The notes: generated by a model from the letters alone, not told the origin. A stretch of 64,000 nt of DNA from CAYQLY01 sp964418605 (GCA_964418605.1 CAYQLY010000002.1:241762-305761); one strand, 5' to 3'; shown: positions 16,985 to 25,844, counted from the first letter of the stretch. Numbers and translations are program-made.

Positions 16985-17821
16985 ATGATTCAAATAGGAA
17001 AATACAATACACTAAAAGTGTTACGAAAGGTAGATTTTGGATTTTATTTAGATGGGGGAGAAAATGGAATTTTATTACCCAATCGCTATGCGCCAGATGA
17101 TTTACAAATAGATGATGAAATTGAAGTTTTTATTTATCACGATAGCGAAGATCGAGTCATTGCAACTACTGATCATCCAAAAGGAGTAGTAGGAGATATT
17201 GTTTTATTGCCTTGTGTTTCTGTAACGAAGATGGGAGCGTTTTTGGATTGGGGATTAATGAAAGATTTATTTCTTCCTCAATCACAACAGGTGATGAATA
17301 TTTATTCAGGCGAAGAATATCTAGTGAAAATTTATTTAGACGAAAAAACAGATCGAGTCGCAGCTACTCAAAAATTTGAACGAGAATTAAGTAATGATGA
17401 ATTGACAGTGAAAGAAATGGAACAAGTAAAATTAATTCCCTATCGTGAAACAAATATTGGCTATGTAATGATTATCAATAATTTACATCAGGGAATTTTA
17501 CATTCGAATGAAATTTTTCGTGAAATTAAAATCGGAGAGCCATTAGAAGGATTTATTAAAAATATTTTACCTGATAATAAAATAGATGTCTCATTAGGAA
17601 AGCCAGGCTATCAAAAAGTAGAAGATGAAGCAGGAAAAATTTTACGTTTATTGAAGGAAAATAATGGGCATTTGCCTTATCATGATAAATCAGATCCTGA
17701 AGAAATCTATGATTTTTTTGGAATGAGTAAAAAGACATTCAAGATGACAATTGGATTGTTGTATAAGCAACGAAAAATCTCATTAGATAAATCAGGAATT
17801 TCGTTGATCGATGAAGAATAA
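16985..17821 (+). CDS. S1 RNA-binding domain protein, CvfB/YitL family
   Basis: This 278-residue protein belongs to the CvfB family of RNA-binding regulators. It has successive S1-like OB domains (about residues 1-60, 65-130 and 145-210; for example VGDIVLLPCVSVTKMGAFLDWGLMKDLFLP), then a C-terminal winged helix (PEEIYDFFGMSKKTFKMTIGLLYKQRKISL). The frame also offers a TTG at 16979, but the ATG at 16985 (MIQIGKY) is the normal family start. The TPR gene follows after 37 bp and is probably co-transcribed. Targets are unknown. Confidence 0.88.
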   Translation: MIQIGKYNTLKVLRKVDFGFYLDGGENGILLPNRYAPDDLQIDDEIEVFIYHDSEDRVIATTDHPKGVVGDIVLLPCVSVTKMGAFLDWGLMKDLFLPQSQQVMNIYSGEEYLVKIYLDEKTDRVAATQKFERELSNDELTVKEMEQVKLIPYRETNIGYVMIINNLHQGILHSNEIFREIKIGEPLEGFIKNILPDNKIDVSLGKPGYQKVEDEAGKILRLLKENNGHLPYHDKSDPEEIYDFFGMSKKTFKMTIGLLYKQRKISLDKSGISLIDEE

Positions 17822-17858
17822 TTTTTTTTTAGATTTAATTATTTTAACTAATCTATAA

Positions 17859-20048
17859 ATGAAAAACTATTTTCTATCTCCAAAAGAAATTGAACAATTA
17901 TTTCAAAAAGCTTTTTCTATTCTTTATTCGAAAGGATATGAAAAAGCTAAAAAACAGTTTGATCAAGTATTTGCTCGTGATCCGTATCGAATCGAATATC
18001 ATTATCAATTAGCTGTTTATTTTGCTCAGCAAAAAAATGAAGAATTATTTTTACATCATCTTTCCATTTGTTATCAAATAGATTTTTATTATATAGATAT
18101 TGCTATTCAGAATCCGTCTATTGTTAATTATATCAATGTTGAAAAAATTAAAACCATTAAAGAAAAGCAAAAAAATATTTCTTTGCATTTTGAATCTATT
18201 GAGCCTATTTCTGATCCAATTGTTTTGCAATTCAAAAATCAAAATAGGAAAAAAAGAACAACTATTTGTTCTGAATTGTCAATTGAGGTAAAACAATTTT
18301 TTGATATCTATGATCTGGATAAGATTTCATTAAGAGAAAAATTGTTTGATAGAGATCAATATTATCAAGATACTACTAAAAAATATAAACTAAGAAATTC
18401 GATCAAATTAGATAGATATGAAGATCATTATTCAGGCACATATGCTGAACTTTATGTAAGTATCAAAGAATTAGCTCCTTATTTAGAAAATGTTCGCTTC
18501 TTTATGTATCTCAATTATGAGAAATGGGTAGATGAAATTTATATTCGAAATGGAATATTTTATTCCTATCGGCATGAACTTTCTTCTAACTATGATTTAT
18601 TAGAATTATATGAAAAGTTAGTTAAACGAAATCCCAAAGATCGATTTCTTAAAATGCTTGTTTCTGATTTATATTATGATACAGCCTTACATAAAATACA
18701 ATATAAGGAAATATATGATGGGGAAGTTGAATATTATTTAAAACAAGCTAAACGGTATTATCCTAAAAATGCAAAATTGAATCACGCCTGGGGAGAATTT
18801 TATTGGCAAAATAGTGAATGGGATTTAGCTAAAAAATATTTTTTACAATTCATAAAAAAAATAAGAGATTATGATACGATTATTAAATTAGGCAAAATGG
18901 CTTTATGGGGTGAAGAATATAAAAAAGCACAATCTTATTTTTCAGAAGCTATTCAGCAAAGACCTAATTATATCGATGCTCATTTTTATCGAGGATTATG
19001 TTATGAGCATCAACATCAATTAAAAAAAGCGCGTAAAGATTATCAATTTGAAATTAATGGAATGCAAAATTACAATGCACATTATTTAGTTGGCAAAGGG
19101 AATAGATTGATTGATTATCATTTCAATGAAAGTGCGCGACCTTTTTTCAACTCAGCTATACAGAAAGCAAAATCTTACAAAAAAGAATTAACACAGCAAG
19201 AAAAAAAATCCCCAAGTACAGATACAAGCTTTTATTATAGAAGATTAAAAGACATGGATAGTATTATTTCTGATGCATATGTGGGATTATCTTTAATCGC
19301 TACTACATTTGATGAAAACATGAAGTTTTCTCAAAAAGCGATTGAGAAAAACCCATTATCACCTACCGCTTTATATAATATAGGGGTTTTGCTGCAGAAA
19401 AGAGATGAGTTAGAACAAGCCAATGAGTATTATAATCGCACACTTCAATATGACGATAAATACATAAAGGCATTAAATAATAAATCGATCATTGCTCATG
19501 CTCAAGGAAAATATTATCAACTATTTTTTATTGGAAATCGAATGATTGAAATAGATCCTCACTATGCCAATGGATGGCTAATCTTAGGCAATGCTTATTT
19601 TTATTCGAAACAATATCAGGAAGCTTTAAGTCCTTATTATCAATTTATAGCATTAGAACCTAAAAGTGAGAAAGGCTATCATGCGCTTTGTACTACCTAC
19701 GCTTGGTTGGGAGAATATGAAAAATCAATTCAAGCAGGTAAAAAAGCGCTTAAAATTAATCCAAATTTAGCTGAGATTATTTCAGATATTGCAGGAAATT
19801 ATAATAACTTAAATAAATATAAACAAGCGCTGATTTATGCGGAGAAAGCAATTAAAGTAAATCCATCTTATTATCACCCTTATTATATAAAAGCGTGTGT
19901 ATATGCAAAAATGAATAAGACGCTTCAAGCTATTGAGATGATTAAAAGAATGTTGCATCTTGATGGTTCTAAGCTAGAATTAGTGAGGAGAGAATCTGAT
20001 TTTGAAAACTTGAAGAATGATCAAGAGTTTAAAAAAGTATTTCAGTAG
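17859..20048 (+). CDS. large tetratricopeptide repeat protein
   Basis: This 729-residue protein without a signal peptide or membrane segment is predicted to be cytosolic. TPR motifs are clear from about residue 290 to the end, for example AKLNHAWGEFYWQNSEWDLAKKYF, AHFYRGLCYEHQHQLKKARKDY, PTALYNIGVLLQKRDELEQANEYY, and AEIISDIAGNYNNLNKYKQALIYAEKAI. The N-terminal 290 residues hold one more TPR-like helix pair followed by a Lys-rich, less regular region. It acts as a protein-protein scaffold; no catalytic domain is visible. It follows the S1 gene closely. Confidence 0.85.
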   Translation: MKNYFLSPKEIEQLFQKAFSILYSKGYEKAKKQFDQVFARDPYRIEYHYQLAVYFAQQKNEELFLHHLSICYQIDFYYIDIAIQNPSIVNYINVEKIKTIKEKQKNISLHFESIEPISDPIVLQFKNQNRKKRTTICSELSIEVKQFFDIYDLDKISLREKLFDRDQYYQDTTKKYKLRNSIKLDRYEDHYSGTYAELYVSIKELAPYLENVRFFMYLNYEKWVDEIYIRNGIFYSYRHELSSNYDLLELYEKLVKRNPKDRFLKMLVSDLYYDTALHKIQYKEIYDGEVEYYLKQAKRYYPKNAKLNHAWGEFYWQNSEWDLAKKYFLQFIKKIRDYDTIIKLGKMALWGEEYKKAQSYFSEAIQQRPNYIDAHFYRGLCYEHQHQLKKARKDYQFEINGMQNYNAHYLVGKGNRLIDYHFNESARPFFNSAIQKAKSYKKELTQQEKKSPSTDTSFYYRRLKDMDSIISDAYVGLSLIATTFDENMKFSQKAIEKNPLSPTALYNIGVLLQKRDELEQANEYYNRTLQYDDKYIKALNNKSIIAHAQGKYYQLFFIGNRMIEIDPHYANGWLILGNAYFYSKQYQEALSPYYQFIALEPKSEKGYHALCTTYAWLGEYEKSIQAGKKALKINPNLAEIISDIAGNYNNLNKYKQALIYAEKAIKVNPSYYHPYYIKACVYAKMNKTLQAIEMIKRMLHLDGSKLELVRRESDFENLKNDQEFKKVFQ

Positions 20049-20172
20049 TTAATATCTTCTTTAGAGATAATAGTTTTAGTTGTTTGTTTGGTGATAAAGT
20101 GAAACGTATAATACAAATTATATCTTTTCGCCTTTTTCTAATTTTATAGCAATTCCCATTTTCTTCATCTAG

Positions 20173-20191
20173 GCGTAGTTTTTAACTACGC
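20173..20191. repeat. RAYT-family REP palindrome R1
   Basis: GCGTAGTT, 3 bp, AACTACGC. It is preceded by CATCTAG, the flank also seen before R7. It lies 124 bp after the TPR gene. Confidence 0.85.
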
Positions 20192-20216
20192 TGGTTTATT
20201 TTAAGTTGTTATATTT

Positions 20217-20239
20217 AGGTGTAGTTATAAACTACACCT
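20217..20239. repeat. RAYT-family REP palindrome R2 (variant)
   Basis: AGGTGTAGTT, ATA, AACTACACCT: a perfect palindrome in which a compensated change (GCG to GTG, CGC to CAC) preserves pairing. That is a sign the hairpin itself is conserved. It lies 26 bp from R1. Confidence 0.8.
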
Positions 20240-20320
20240 CGTTAGGTTCGGTTTCAAAAGCCCACCAACGCAAAGCTCGAAACCATTATTGGCAAGGCAA
20301 AAAGAGACAGCGTATAAGAA

Positions 20321-21007
20321 ATGAAACGACTATCACGACTAACAAATATTTTACTTCAATTACAATCTAAACGAGTTGTAACCTCACAGGAGTTGGCTGA
20401 CAAATTTGAAATTAGTCAAAGGACAGTTTATCGGGATATAAAAGCACTTGAAGAAGCAGGAGTTCCAATTATTGGTGAAGTTGGGAAAGGTTATTGTCTT
20501 ATGGACAACTACAAGATTCCACCTGTTATGTTTACTGAACAAGAAATCAATGCCCTGATAACAGCACAGAAAATTATCAAGAGTAACGCTGACAAATCTC
20601 TATATAAAAACTTATCGGATTTAACGACGAAAGTAAAGGCGATTTTAAAATACACTGAAAAAGTAAATTCTGAAAAACTTGAAAATAGAGTTTTGATTTT
20701 CCAAAATTACAATCAAGCGGATAGTGATTTTCTTTCAGCAATTCAGACAGCAATTGTTAAGCAACAAATAATTTCCATTACTTACCATACCATACATTCT
20801 GACAAAATTCAAGACCGAAAAGTAGAACCATTGGGGGTTTATCTTACGAGTAACAAATGGCTTTTAATTGCTTATTGCAGGTTACGCAAAGAAATAAGAG
20901 AATTTAGGTTAGACAGAATTTTGAAATTATCATTTACAGACGAAGTCTTCAATGAAAGAAATTTTTCATTTGAAGAGTATATTGCAAAAATTTCTAAAAA
21001 TTGTTGA
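20321..21007 (+). CDS. WYL-domain transcriptional regulator (YafY family)
   Basis: This 228-residue regulator has an N-terminal DeoR-type helix-turn-helix (TSQELADKFEISQRTVYRDIKALEEAGVPI, residues 21-50), then a WYL domain (about 135-215, with ISITYHTIHSDK, VEPLGVYLTSNKWLLIAYCR and REFRLDRI). WYL domains bind ligands or nucleic acids to control HTH proteins. It lies 64 bp upstream of an SRPBCC lipoprotein on the same strand, and the gap contains a 16-bp inverted repeat that could be its operator. The base use of this pair differs from that of the neighbours (more CAA/AAC, less TTA), suggesting recent arrival. Confidence 0.88.
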   Translation: MKRLSRLTNILLQLQSKRVVTSQELADKFEISQRTVYRDIKALEEAGVPIIGEVGKGYCLMDNYKIPPVMFTEQEINALITAQKIIKSNADKSLYKNLSDLTTKVKAILKYTEKVNSEKLENRVLIFQNYNQADSDFLSAIQTAIVKQQIISITYHTIHSDKIQDRKVEPLGVYLTSNKWLLIAYCRLRKEIREFRLDRILKLSFTDEVFNERNFSFEEYIAKISKNC

Positions 21008-21014
21008 ACACTAC

Positions 21015-21030
21015 TGACATACCCTTGTCA
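21015..21030. promoter_or_regulatory. candidate operator for the WYL regulator
   Basis: A perfect inverted repeat, TGACA, 6 bp, TGTCA, sits just upstream of a -7 element (TATTTTTG at 21042-21049) for the SRPBCC gene. Its place over the expected -33 region fits a repressor site. The assignment to the adjacent WYL protein is inference. Confidence 0.45.
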
Positions 21031-21071
21031 TACTGCCATTTTATTTTTGTAAAAACATTAAATAATAAAAA

Positions 21072-21698
21072 ATGGATAAAGCAAAATTAATTAGTGGAGC
21101 ATTCATTGCTCTGACAGTATTCAGCACAAGTTGCAATAACAGTAGTAAACAAACAAATTCAGAAAGTAAAATGGAACAAAAAGAAACAAACGCAATAGCG
21201 TTACCAACAACAGACAAATGGGTAAAAAGCCCAGTTCGTAACAAATTAGTAGTAGAACTTGACAAGCCAATTTCAGAAGTATGGGCATTGGTTGGCGATC
21301 CAGCCAATATACCCAAGTATAGTGTAGGGCTTGACAGCGTAACAACTAAAACAGAAAATGGAAAGTGTACGCAATACACCTGCTATTTCAAACCAATGAA
21401 AGAAGGCGAACCAGGTTATATGCATACAGACAATATGCTTTGGCAAGAAGAAAATCGTGGTTGGGCTTCACGAACACCAGAGCCAAACGAGATGGGTTAT
21501 ACTGATTATTTAAGTCTTTTGACTTTGGAAGAAACCAATGGCAAAACCAAACTAATTTGGTCAATGACTTGCAATCACGAAAAAGCCGAAATGATAGAAA
21601 TGAACAAACAAGGTTTGGTGCAGGCTTTTGACGACATTGGCAAACAATTAGTAGCAAAGTTTGGTGGACAAATAATAGAGAATTGGGCTGAAAAATAA
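21072..21698 (+). CDS. SRPBCC-fold lipoprotein
   Basis: This 208-residue protein has a lipoprotein signal (FSTSC, Cys21) and an SRPBCC/polyketide-cyclase-like domain from about residue 55. It starts LVVELDKPISEVWALVGDPANIPKYS, the typical first strand and helix of the START-like fold, and ends in a long C-terminal helix (GLVQAFDDIGKQLVAKF). Such folds bind hydrophobic ligands. No catalytic residues can be named. It is probably controlled by the upstream WYL regulator. Lipid anchoring of an SRPBCC domain is less usual than a cytosolic location. Confidence 0.78.
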   Translation: MDKAKLISGAFIALTVFSTSCNNSSKQTNSESKMEQKETNAIALPTTDKWVKSPVRNKLVVELDKPISEVWALVGDPANIPKYSVGLDSVTTKTENGKCTQYTCYFKPMKEGEPGYMHTDNMLWQEENRGWASRTPEPNEMGYTDYLSLLTLEETNGKTKLIWSMTCNHEKAEMIEMNKQGLVQAFDDIGKQLVAKFGGQIIENWAEK

Positions 21699-21705
21699 TG
21701 CCTCG

Positions 21706-21900
21706 TCCAGGCCGTAGCTTGTAATTACGTCTTCGTATTATTAATTAAAGGTATTTAAAAAATATCAATTTCTAATAATTTTTTAAGCTCGCATAATTTC
21801 TGGCATATTTAAATAATATTTTGGTTTTTATATCTCATATAGGGTATAATTTGTAAATATAAGTTGAATAATAATTCAGCGTAGTTATAAATTATGCTGA
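21706..21900 (-). mobile_element. internally deleted RAYT element (MITE-like)
   Basis: This 195-bp remnant has both ends of the RAYT element found complete at 27842-28467. It starts with a decayed 3'-side palindrome (GTAGCTT...AATTACG, 21711-21731). About 90 bp follow that align with the RAYT 3' end; on the minus strand they read ARNYASLKK, one indel, LLEIDIF and a stop. It ends with a 5'-side palindrome at 21876-21900 (TCAGCGTAGTT, ATA, AATTATGCTGA). The middle of the transposase gene is missing. It fills the gap between the SRPBCC gene and the next gene. Confidence 0.7.
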
Positions 21901-22000
21901 GTGGGGATCTATATTCAAGCCAATATTAAGTATCTATATTTAATTAATTTGAAGACATTTCTTTTGGTAGATGCAAACAAAATATAAGATTAGAAATTGA

Positions 22001-22669
22001 TTATTTGGTATTGATAACTTTATAATAAGGTCCCGCATCGCAACCTGAATCTCCGGCTGGAGTGTAGCCATATTCAATGAGTATCTTATTGTGTTTTATA
22101 TTATTCCACATTTTTAGCCTGTTAGGATTTTGTGTACATTTTTCATGTTTTTTATCTTGATAAATATAATCGCAACAAGAGGATGAAAGTGTTATTTTAG
22201 GCATTAGAAATGTGTCACTTTTTAATAGCTGAGAGGTTGTGGTAATTATTATAGAGGATTTGTAGGTGGTAGTATCTCTATCCAGTGTGAACGAATCAAA
22301 ATCAACGTATATCATACTATTAAATGATTGAGTGTTCATTATTTTTTTTACCTTTCTTATGGTGTTTTCATTTTGTTCTAAAGTAAAAGCTTTTTCTTTT
22401 TCACTTGGGTATAATTTGATTTTATTTTTTGTTTTTCCGCTTTCACTTTCTATAATCCATAGTTCGGATCCACTATCGATGCAGCACGAATATTTATTAT
22501 AAATCACAGCAATATATTCTCCATTTGTACTGCATGCAGGAAAATTTTCCCAGGTGATTGATTTATCTTCAAGAAAAATATTTGGAAAAATAGTCGTCGA
22601 TTTTTTTGTTTGAGAAAATGAATAGTTCCATATCGTGAATAAAACTAATATTAAAGTATATCGTTTCAT
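22001..22669 (-). CDS. secreted protein of unknown function
   Basis: This 222-residue protein has a signal peptide cleaved after NYSFS (mature end QTKKS). I do not recognise a family. It contains several cysteines, including paired CC at residues 62-63 (YSCCID) and about 170-171 (SSSCCDY) that may form disulfides outside the cytoplasm. Its start codon overlaps the stop of the upstream lipoprotein gene by 4 bp (ATGA), so the two are translationally coupled. The pair lies within the REP-rich accessory island. Confidence 0.7.
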   Translation of the reverse strand: MKRYTLILVLFTIWNYSFSQTKKSTTIFPNIFLEDKSITWENFPACSTNGEYIAVIYNKYSCCIDSGSELWIIESESGKTKNKIKLYPSEKEKAFTLEQNENTIRKVKKIMNTQSFNSMIYVDFDSFTLDRDTTTYKSSIIITTTSQLLKSDTFLMPKITLSSSCCDYIYQDKKHEKCTQNPNRLKMWNNIKHNKILIEYGYTPAGDSGCDAGPYYKVINTK

Positions 22670-23142
22670 TGGGATTTATACTTAGTGGCTAAATCTTTAA
22701 TGGCATTTACTATGGTATAAAATCGTATGCCATCTTTATAAGAGAGAAGAAAATTGGCGCTAGAGTGAGCATTATACATAATATCAGGTGATAGTATGAT
22801 GCTTATACCTTTTGATGGTGCATCGTAAGTAATTTTCTTTGCTTGTTTATTTTTAATTTTATCAAATTTGTTTTTTACAAAAAGCTTGTAAAGTTTTTCT
22901 TTGTCAGAAATCTTTATTTTTTTGAACCATTTTATTTCTGTGACATTAATAGCAGGTGGATGCTCAGTAAAAGTGAGTGTGTCTCCTGTGATTTCGATTG
23001 TCATAAAATAAGGTGACATCCCACCGTGCTCTGAATAGCTTATAGTAGTTTGTTCAGGCATTGTCTCAGGTAGTTTTGATTTTCCTGCACAACTGTAAAA
23101 TATAGCGAGGAATAGTGATAAAAAAAACAGCTTAAAGTTCAT
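22666..23142 (-). CDS. lipoprotein of unknown function
   Basis: This 158-residue protein has a lipoprotein signal (AIFYSC, Cys18). No known domain is recognised. The middle contains TISYSEHGGMSPYFMTIEITGDTLTFTEHP, which looks like a beta-strand pattern of small secreted Bacteroidota proteins. It overlaps the downstream secreted-protein gene by 4 bp. It is divergent from the esterase gene that starts at 23221. Confidence 0.7.
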   Translation of the reverse strand: MNFKLFFLSLFLAIFYSCAGKSKLPETMPEQTTISYSEHGGMSPYFMTIEITGDTLTFTEHPPAINVTEIKWFKKIKISDKEKLYKLFVKNKFDKIKNKQAKKITYDAPSKGISIILSPDIMYNAHSSANFLLSYKDGIRFYTIVNAIKDLATKYKSQ

Positions 23143-23220
23143 TTTTATTAAGTTGGTTTATATTTAGTGTAGAGGTTAAATATAAGTAAGGATTGCCTAT
23201 ATTTATAATATAAGATTTAA

Positions 23221-24087
23221 ATGAAAAATATAATTTTAGTTTTATCTATTTTCTGTTCTTTTTTTTCAAAAGCACAGGTAGTTACGGATTCCTTATGTAT
23301 AAGCGGGCATTATAGGCTATTTCATTTCAATAAGCCTGCACAAAGTAGCCGTAATTCTAGCTTGATCTTCATTTTGCATGGTACTGGAGGTAGTTTTTCT
23401 AATATGATGAAGGCTGCTGTAAACTTGGATATGAAATCTCGGAAAGAAAATATTCTCATTGTTTACCCTGAGGGATATAAACATACTTGGAATGAATGTC
23501 GAAAAGCAGCAAGCACACCGGCTAATTTGGAAAATATAGATGAAAATGCTTTCTTTTCTCAAATGATTGACTATTTTAAAATGAAGTATAAAGTAGATGA
23601 AAAGCGGGTTTTTGTAATTGGCATTTCAGGTGGTGGGCATATGACTTATAAATTAGCTATGACGATGCCTGAAAAAATCAAAGCTGTTACTGCTATTGTG
23701 GCTAGCCTTCCTACAGAAGATAACATGGATTGTGTTGACTTAAAACAGCCTATTGGTGTTATGATTGTAAATAGCACAAACGATCCTATTAATCCTTATG
23801 AGGGTGGCGAGGTAAAAATTAGTGAGTTCACACTTGGGAGTGTTCGCTCTACACAGCAGACCTTTATGTATTGGGCTACCTTAATTGGATATACAGGAAA
23901 TCCTTCGAAACAGAACGTAAGGCAGCGCCATGTAACTGATTCTACAACGATAGAAAAATATGTGTATAAACAAAAAAATAAACCAGAAGTTATTCTTTTG
24001 AAAGTCATAAATGGCAAACATGAATTTCCAAAAGGTATAGATGTTTTTCTGGAATCGTGGGATTTTTTTAAAAGACAACCAAAGTAA
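23221..24087 (+). CDS. secreted alpha/beta-hydrolase, PHB depolymerase/feruloyl esterase type
   Basis: This 288-residue exported esterase of the PHB-depolymerase/CE1-like group has a signal peptide ending SKAQ (about residue 19). The oxyanion region is FILHGTGGSFSN. The nucleophile elbow is GISGGGHM, with Ser in G-x-S-x-G. A catalytic Asp candidate is in NSTNDPINPYEGG, and the His is in NGKHEFP near the C-terminus. Family members cleave polyhydroxyalkanoate or aromatic esters of plant polysaccharides; the substrate here is not determined. It is convergent with the dimethylformamidase-like gene 24 bp away. Confidence 0.85.
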   Translation: MKNIILVLSIFCSFFSKAQVVTDSLCISGHYRLFHFNKPAQSSRNSSLIFILHGTGGSFSNMMKAAVNLDMKSRKENILIVYPEGYKHTWNECRKAASTPANLENIDENAFFSQMIDYFKMKYKVDEKRVFVIGISGGGHMTYKLAMTMPEKIKAVTAIVASLPTEDNMDCVDLKQPIGVMIVNSTNDPINPYEGGEVKISEFTLGSVRSTQQTFMYWATLIGYTGNPSKQNVRQRHVTDSTTIEKYVYKQKNKPEVILLKVINGKHEFPKGIDVFLESWDFFKRQPK

Positions 24088-24111
24088 AGAAGTCAGATAA
24101 AATCAACTATA

Positions 24112-25401
24112 TTAAAAGGTGTTAGTAAAAACAGTTTCTTTCTTTATTAATTTTTGAATCATGTTTTTAGTTATCTTTTTTATTTCTGTTCCGCTTTTTC
24201 CTCCCATGCCTCTTTCAGAACACCAATCGGTACTGGCCACATTGATAATTTTTCCAGAGGTTTTTGTTTTTTGAAAAATAATGAAAGTAGTGGCTCTTTT
24301 CTGATTATAATAATCTCCCCAGCCAAATGCGATCGGCTCAACTTTATAAAAATTAAGTTTTTTATTATCAATAATAGGGATAGAGTCTAATGTAAATGAT
24401 TCTACAGGTGCGCCATCAAATTCATGTGTAGGGAGAGAAAGAAAATCTCCATTTTTAAGATTTGTTCCTTCCAAGAGAGGTGATTTTTCGTTGATGATTT
24501 TTAGTTTGCTTCTTTTTTTATCACCATAAGAAAACCCTTCTGCATGCGTTCCAATACTTTTTTCTGTAGGATAGTTTAAGGATGGTGCATGCCAATTGAT
24601 CGTTTTTAGTAAGCTGTCTGATAAAGGATCTTCTTGGGTATCTCTGTAGCAAATCAATTGATTTTTGATAGTATCATAGCGGACCTGCCACCACATGCTA
24701 TTGCCTGATAATACCATAGCATCTCCACCATTGTCCACAAATCGATCAAAATTTTCTCTGGCTTTTCTACTCCAGTATTCACTATGCCCTATAATAATAA
24801 TAAGTTTTGTTTGGCTGATGGAAGCATAATTTTCCAGATCAAAGTCGCATAAATAATTTATAGAAAATTCTTTTTCTTGGTATATCCATTTGAAAAATTC
24901 TGCTGTGGCATGGTCTAGCTCCATCGGTCTAAGAAAAGAAACAATCTTGGATTCTTTTGAATCAGTAGAATTAAAACCATATAAACTTTTTCCGCCACTG
25001 CTGCAATAGGCGTTGGTTGTATTGGAAGGATATACTACCGTAATATTTTGGGGCGTAGTTGATTTGATGATAAATGGAATTTTTTTCCCCCATAAGTAAA
25101 CACCAGGTTGGAGAGCAGGGATGACATATTGAAACGTGGGTTGATAGCCAAACCCATTCATCCATGGGTCTAGTGAATCGGGTTTTTGTTCAGTGATTTT
25201 GCATTCTATCTTATCAATGACGTTTCCTCCCATGTCGTATAATTTGATAGTTTTTAATTGATCGGATGTAGTATTATAACTCATGTAGGTGATCATGGTA
25301 TCACCAGGGTGATAAGAGATTTTATTTGTGTACCCATCCCTCAGTCGTGTACACGAAATAGATAAATAACAGAGTATAATAAGAATTGTATTTTTGTTCA
25401 T
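24112..25401 (-). CDS. N,N-dimethylformamidase beta-subunit-like lipoprotein
   Basis: This 429-residue lipoprotein (lipobox LSISC, Cys16) resembles the C-terminal domain of the large subunit of N,N-dimethylformamidase. The diagnostic stretch is IIIGHSEYWSRKARENFDRFVDNGGDAMVLSGNSMWWQVRY (about residues 203-243), followed by THAEGFSYG and STDWCSERG near the end. The N-terminal 90 residues form a beta-sandwich-like region. In other bacteria this domain occurs in proteins of unknown substrate, so the name marks homology, not activity. No small subunit is nearby. Confidence 0.75.
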   Translation of the reverse strand: MNKNTILIILCYLSISCTRLRDGYTNKISYHPGDTMITYMSYNTTSDQLKTIKLYDMGGNVIDKIECKITEQKPDSLDPWMNGFGYQPTFQYVIPALQPGVYLWGKKIPFIIKSTTPQNITVVYPSNTTNAYCSSGGKSLYGFNSTDSKESKIVSFLRPMELDHATAEFFKWIYQEKEFSINYLCDFDLENYASISQTKLIIIIGHSEYWSRKARENFDRFVDNGGDAMVLSGNSMWWQVRYDTIKNQLICYRDTQEDPLSDSLLKTINWHAPSLNYPTEKSIGTHAEGFSYGDKKRSKLKIINEKSPLLEGTNLKNGDFLSLPTHEFDGAPVESFTLDSIPIIDNKKLNFYKVEPIAFGWGDYYNQKRATTFIIFQKTKTSGKIINVASTDWCSERGMGGKSGTEIKKITKNMIQKLIKKETVFTNTF

Positions 25402-25611
25402 TTTTTTCTCAATTTTTTATAGCTATTCAAATTTAGAAAAAACAAGTTGATAGTATCAGAAGGAATTTCTTTTGTTGAAATCAAATAAAGGCTGAAAATA
25501 ATCCAGCGTAGTTGTAAACTACGCTTATTTTTTTTGATTTTATAACGCGTGCAACATGGAAATGAAAATTTAAAATTTGATTACTTATATAAATAAAAAT
25601 AATTGTTATAA
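25402..25611. other. AT-rich intergenic segment with one REP palindrome
   Basis: Apart from REP R5 at 25505-25525, I see no gene, tRNA or clear promoter here. It leads into the small start-less reading frame at 25612. Confidence 0.6.
25505..25525. repeat. RAYT-family REP palindrome R5
   Basis: AGCGTAGTT, GTA, AACTACGCT: a perfect 21-bp palindrome of the 5'-side type (followed by TA and a T-run). It lies about 100 bp before the minus-strand gene ending at 24112 begins, on its upstream side. Confidence 0.85.
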
Positions 25612-25734
25612 AAATTAATTTTTGTTTGTGTACTAGCTGTATTTGCAGCAAGCATGTGTTTAGCTCAAGAGAAAACTACTGAGAAAAAAGAGCATAAAAA
25701 AGAACATCATGATAAAAAAGAAGAGAAAAAATAA
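25612..25734 (+). pseudogene. small Lys/Glu/His-rich secreted peptide gene lacking its start codon
   Basis: This 40-codon frame reads as a signal peptide (KLIFVCVLAVFAASMCLAQ) followed by a charged tail of Lys, Glu and His (EKTTEKKEHKKEHHDKKEEKK). Immediately before KLIF, where ATG AAA AAA would be expected, the sequence is TTATAAAAATTA, with an in-frame TAA at 25609 and no ATG. The only internal ATG (25654) lies inside the signal peptide. A good terminator follows at 25759. The organisation looks like a real gene damaged by a small change at its start, or one using a non-standard start. Confidence 0.5.
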
Positions 25735-25758
25735 GTAAGTCTTAGTTGTTTTCAATAG

Positions 25759-25800
25759 ATCGGGTAATAGAGTAGTTTACTTTGTTGCCCGATTTTTTTT
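25759..25800 (+). terminator. intrinsic terminator after the small secreted-peptide frame
   Basis: The arms ATCGGGTAA and TTGCCCGAT pair (one G-T) around a 19-base loop and are followed by eight T residues. It lies 25 bp after the stop at 25734 and supports the idea that this frame was once, or still is, transcribed. Confidence 0.75.
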
Positions 25801-25844
25801 GGTCTCATTTAAAGGTAGTTATAAACGCGCGCTAGCTGTATTAT

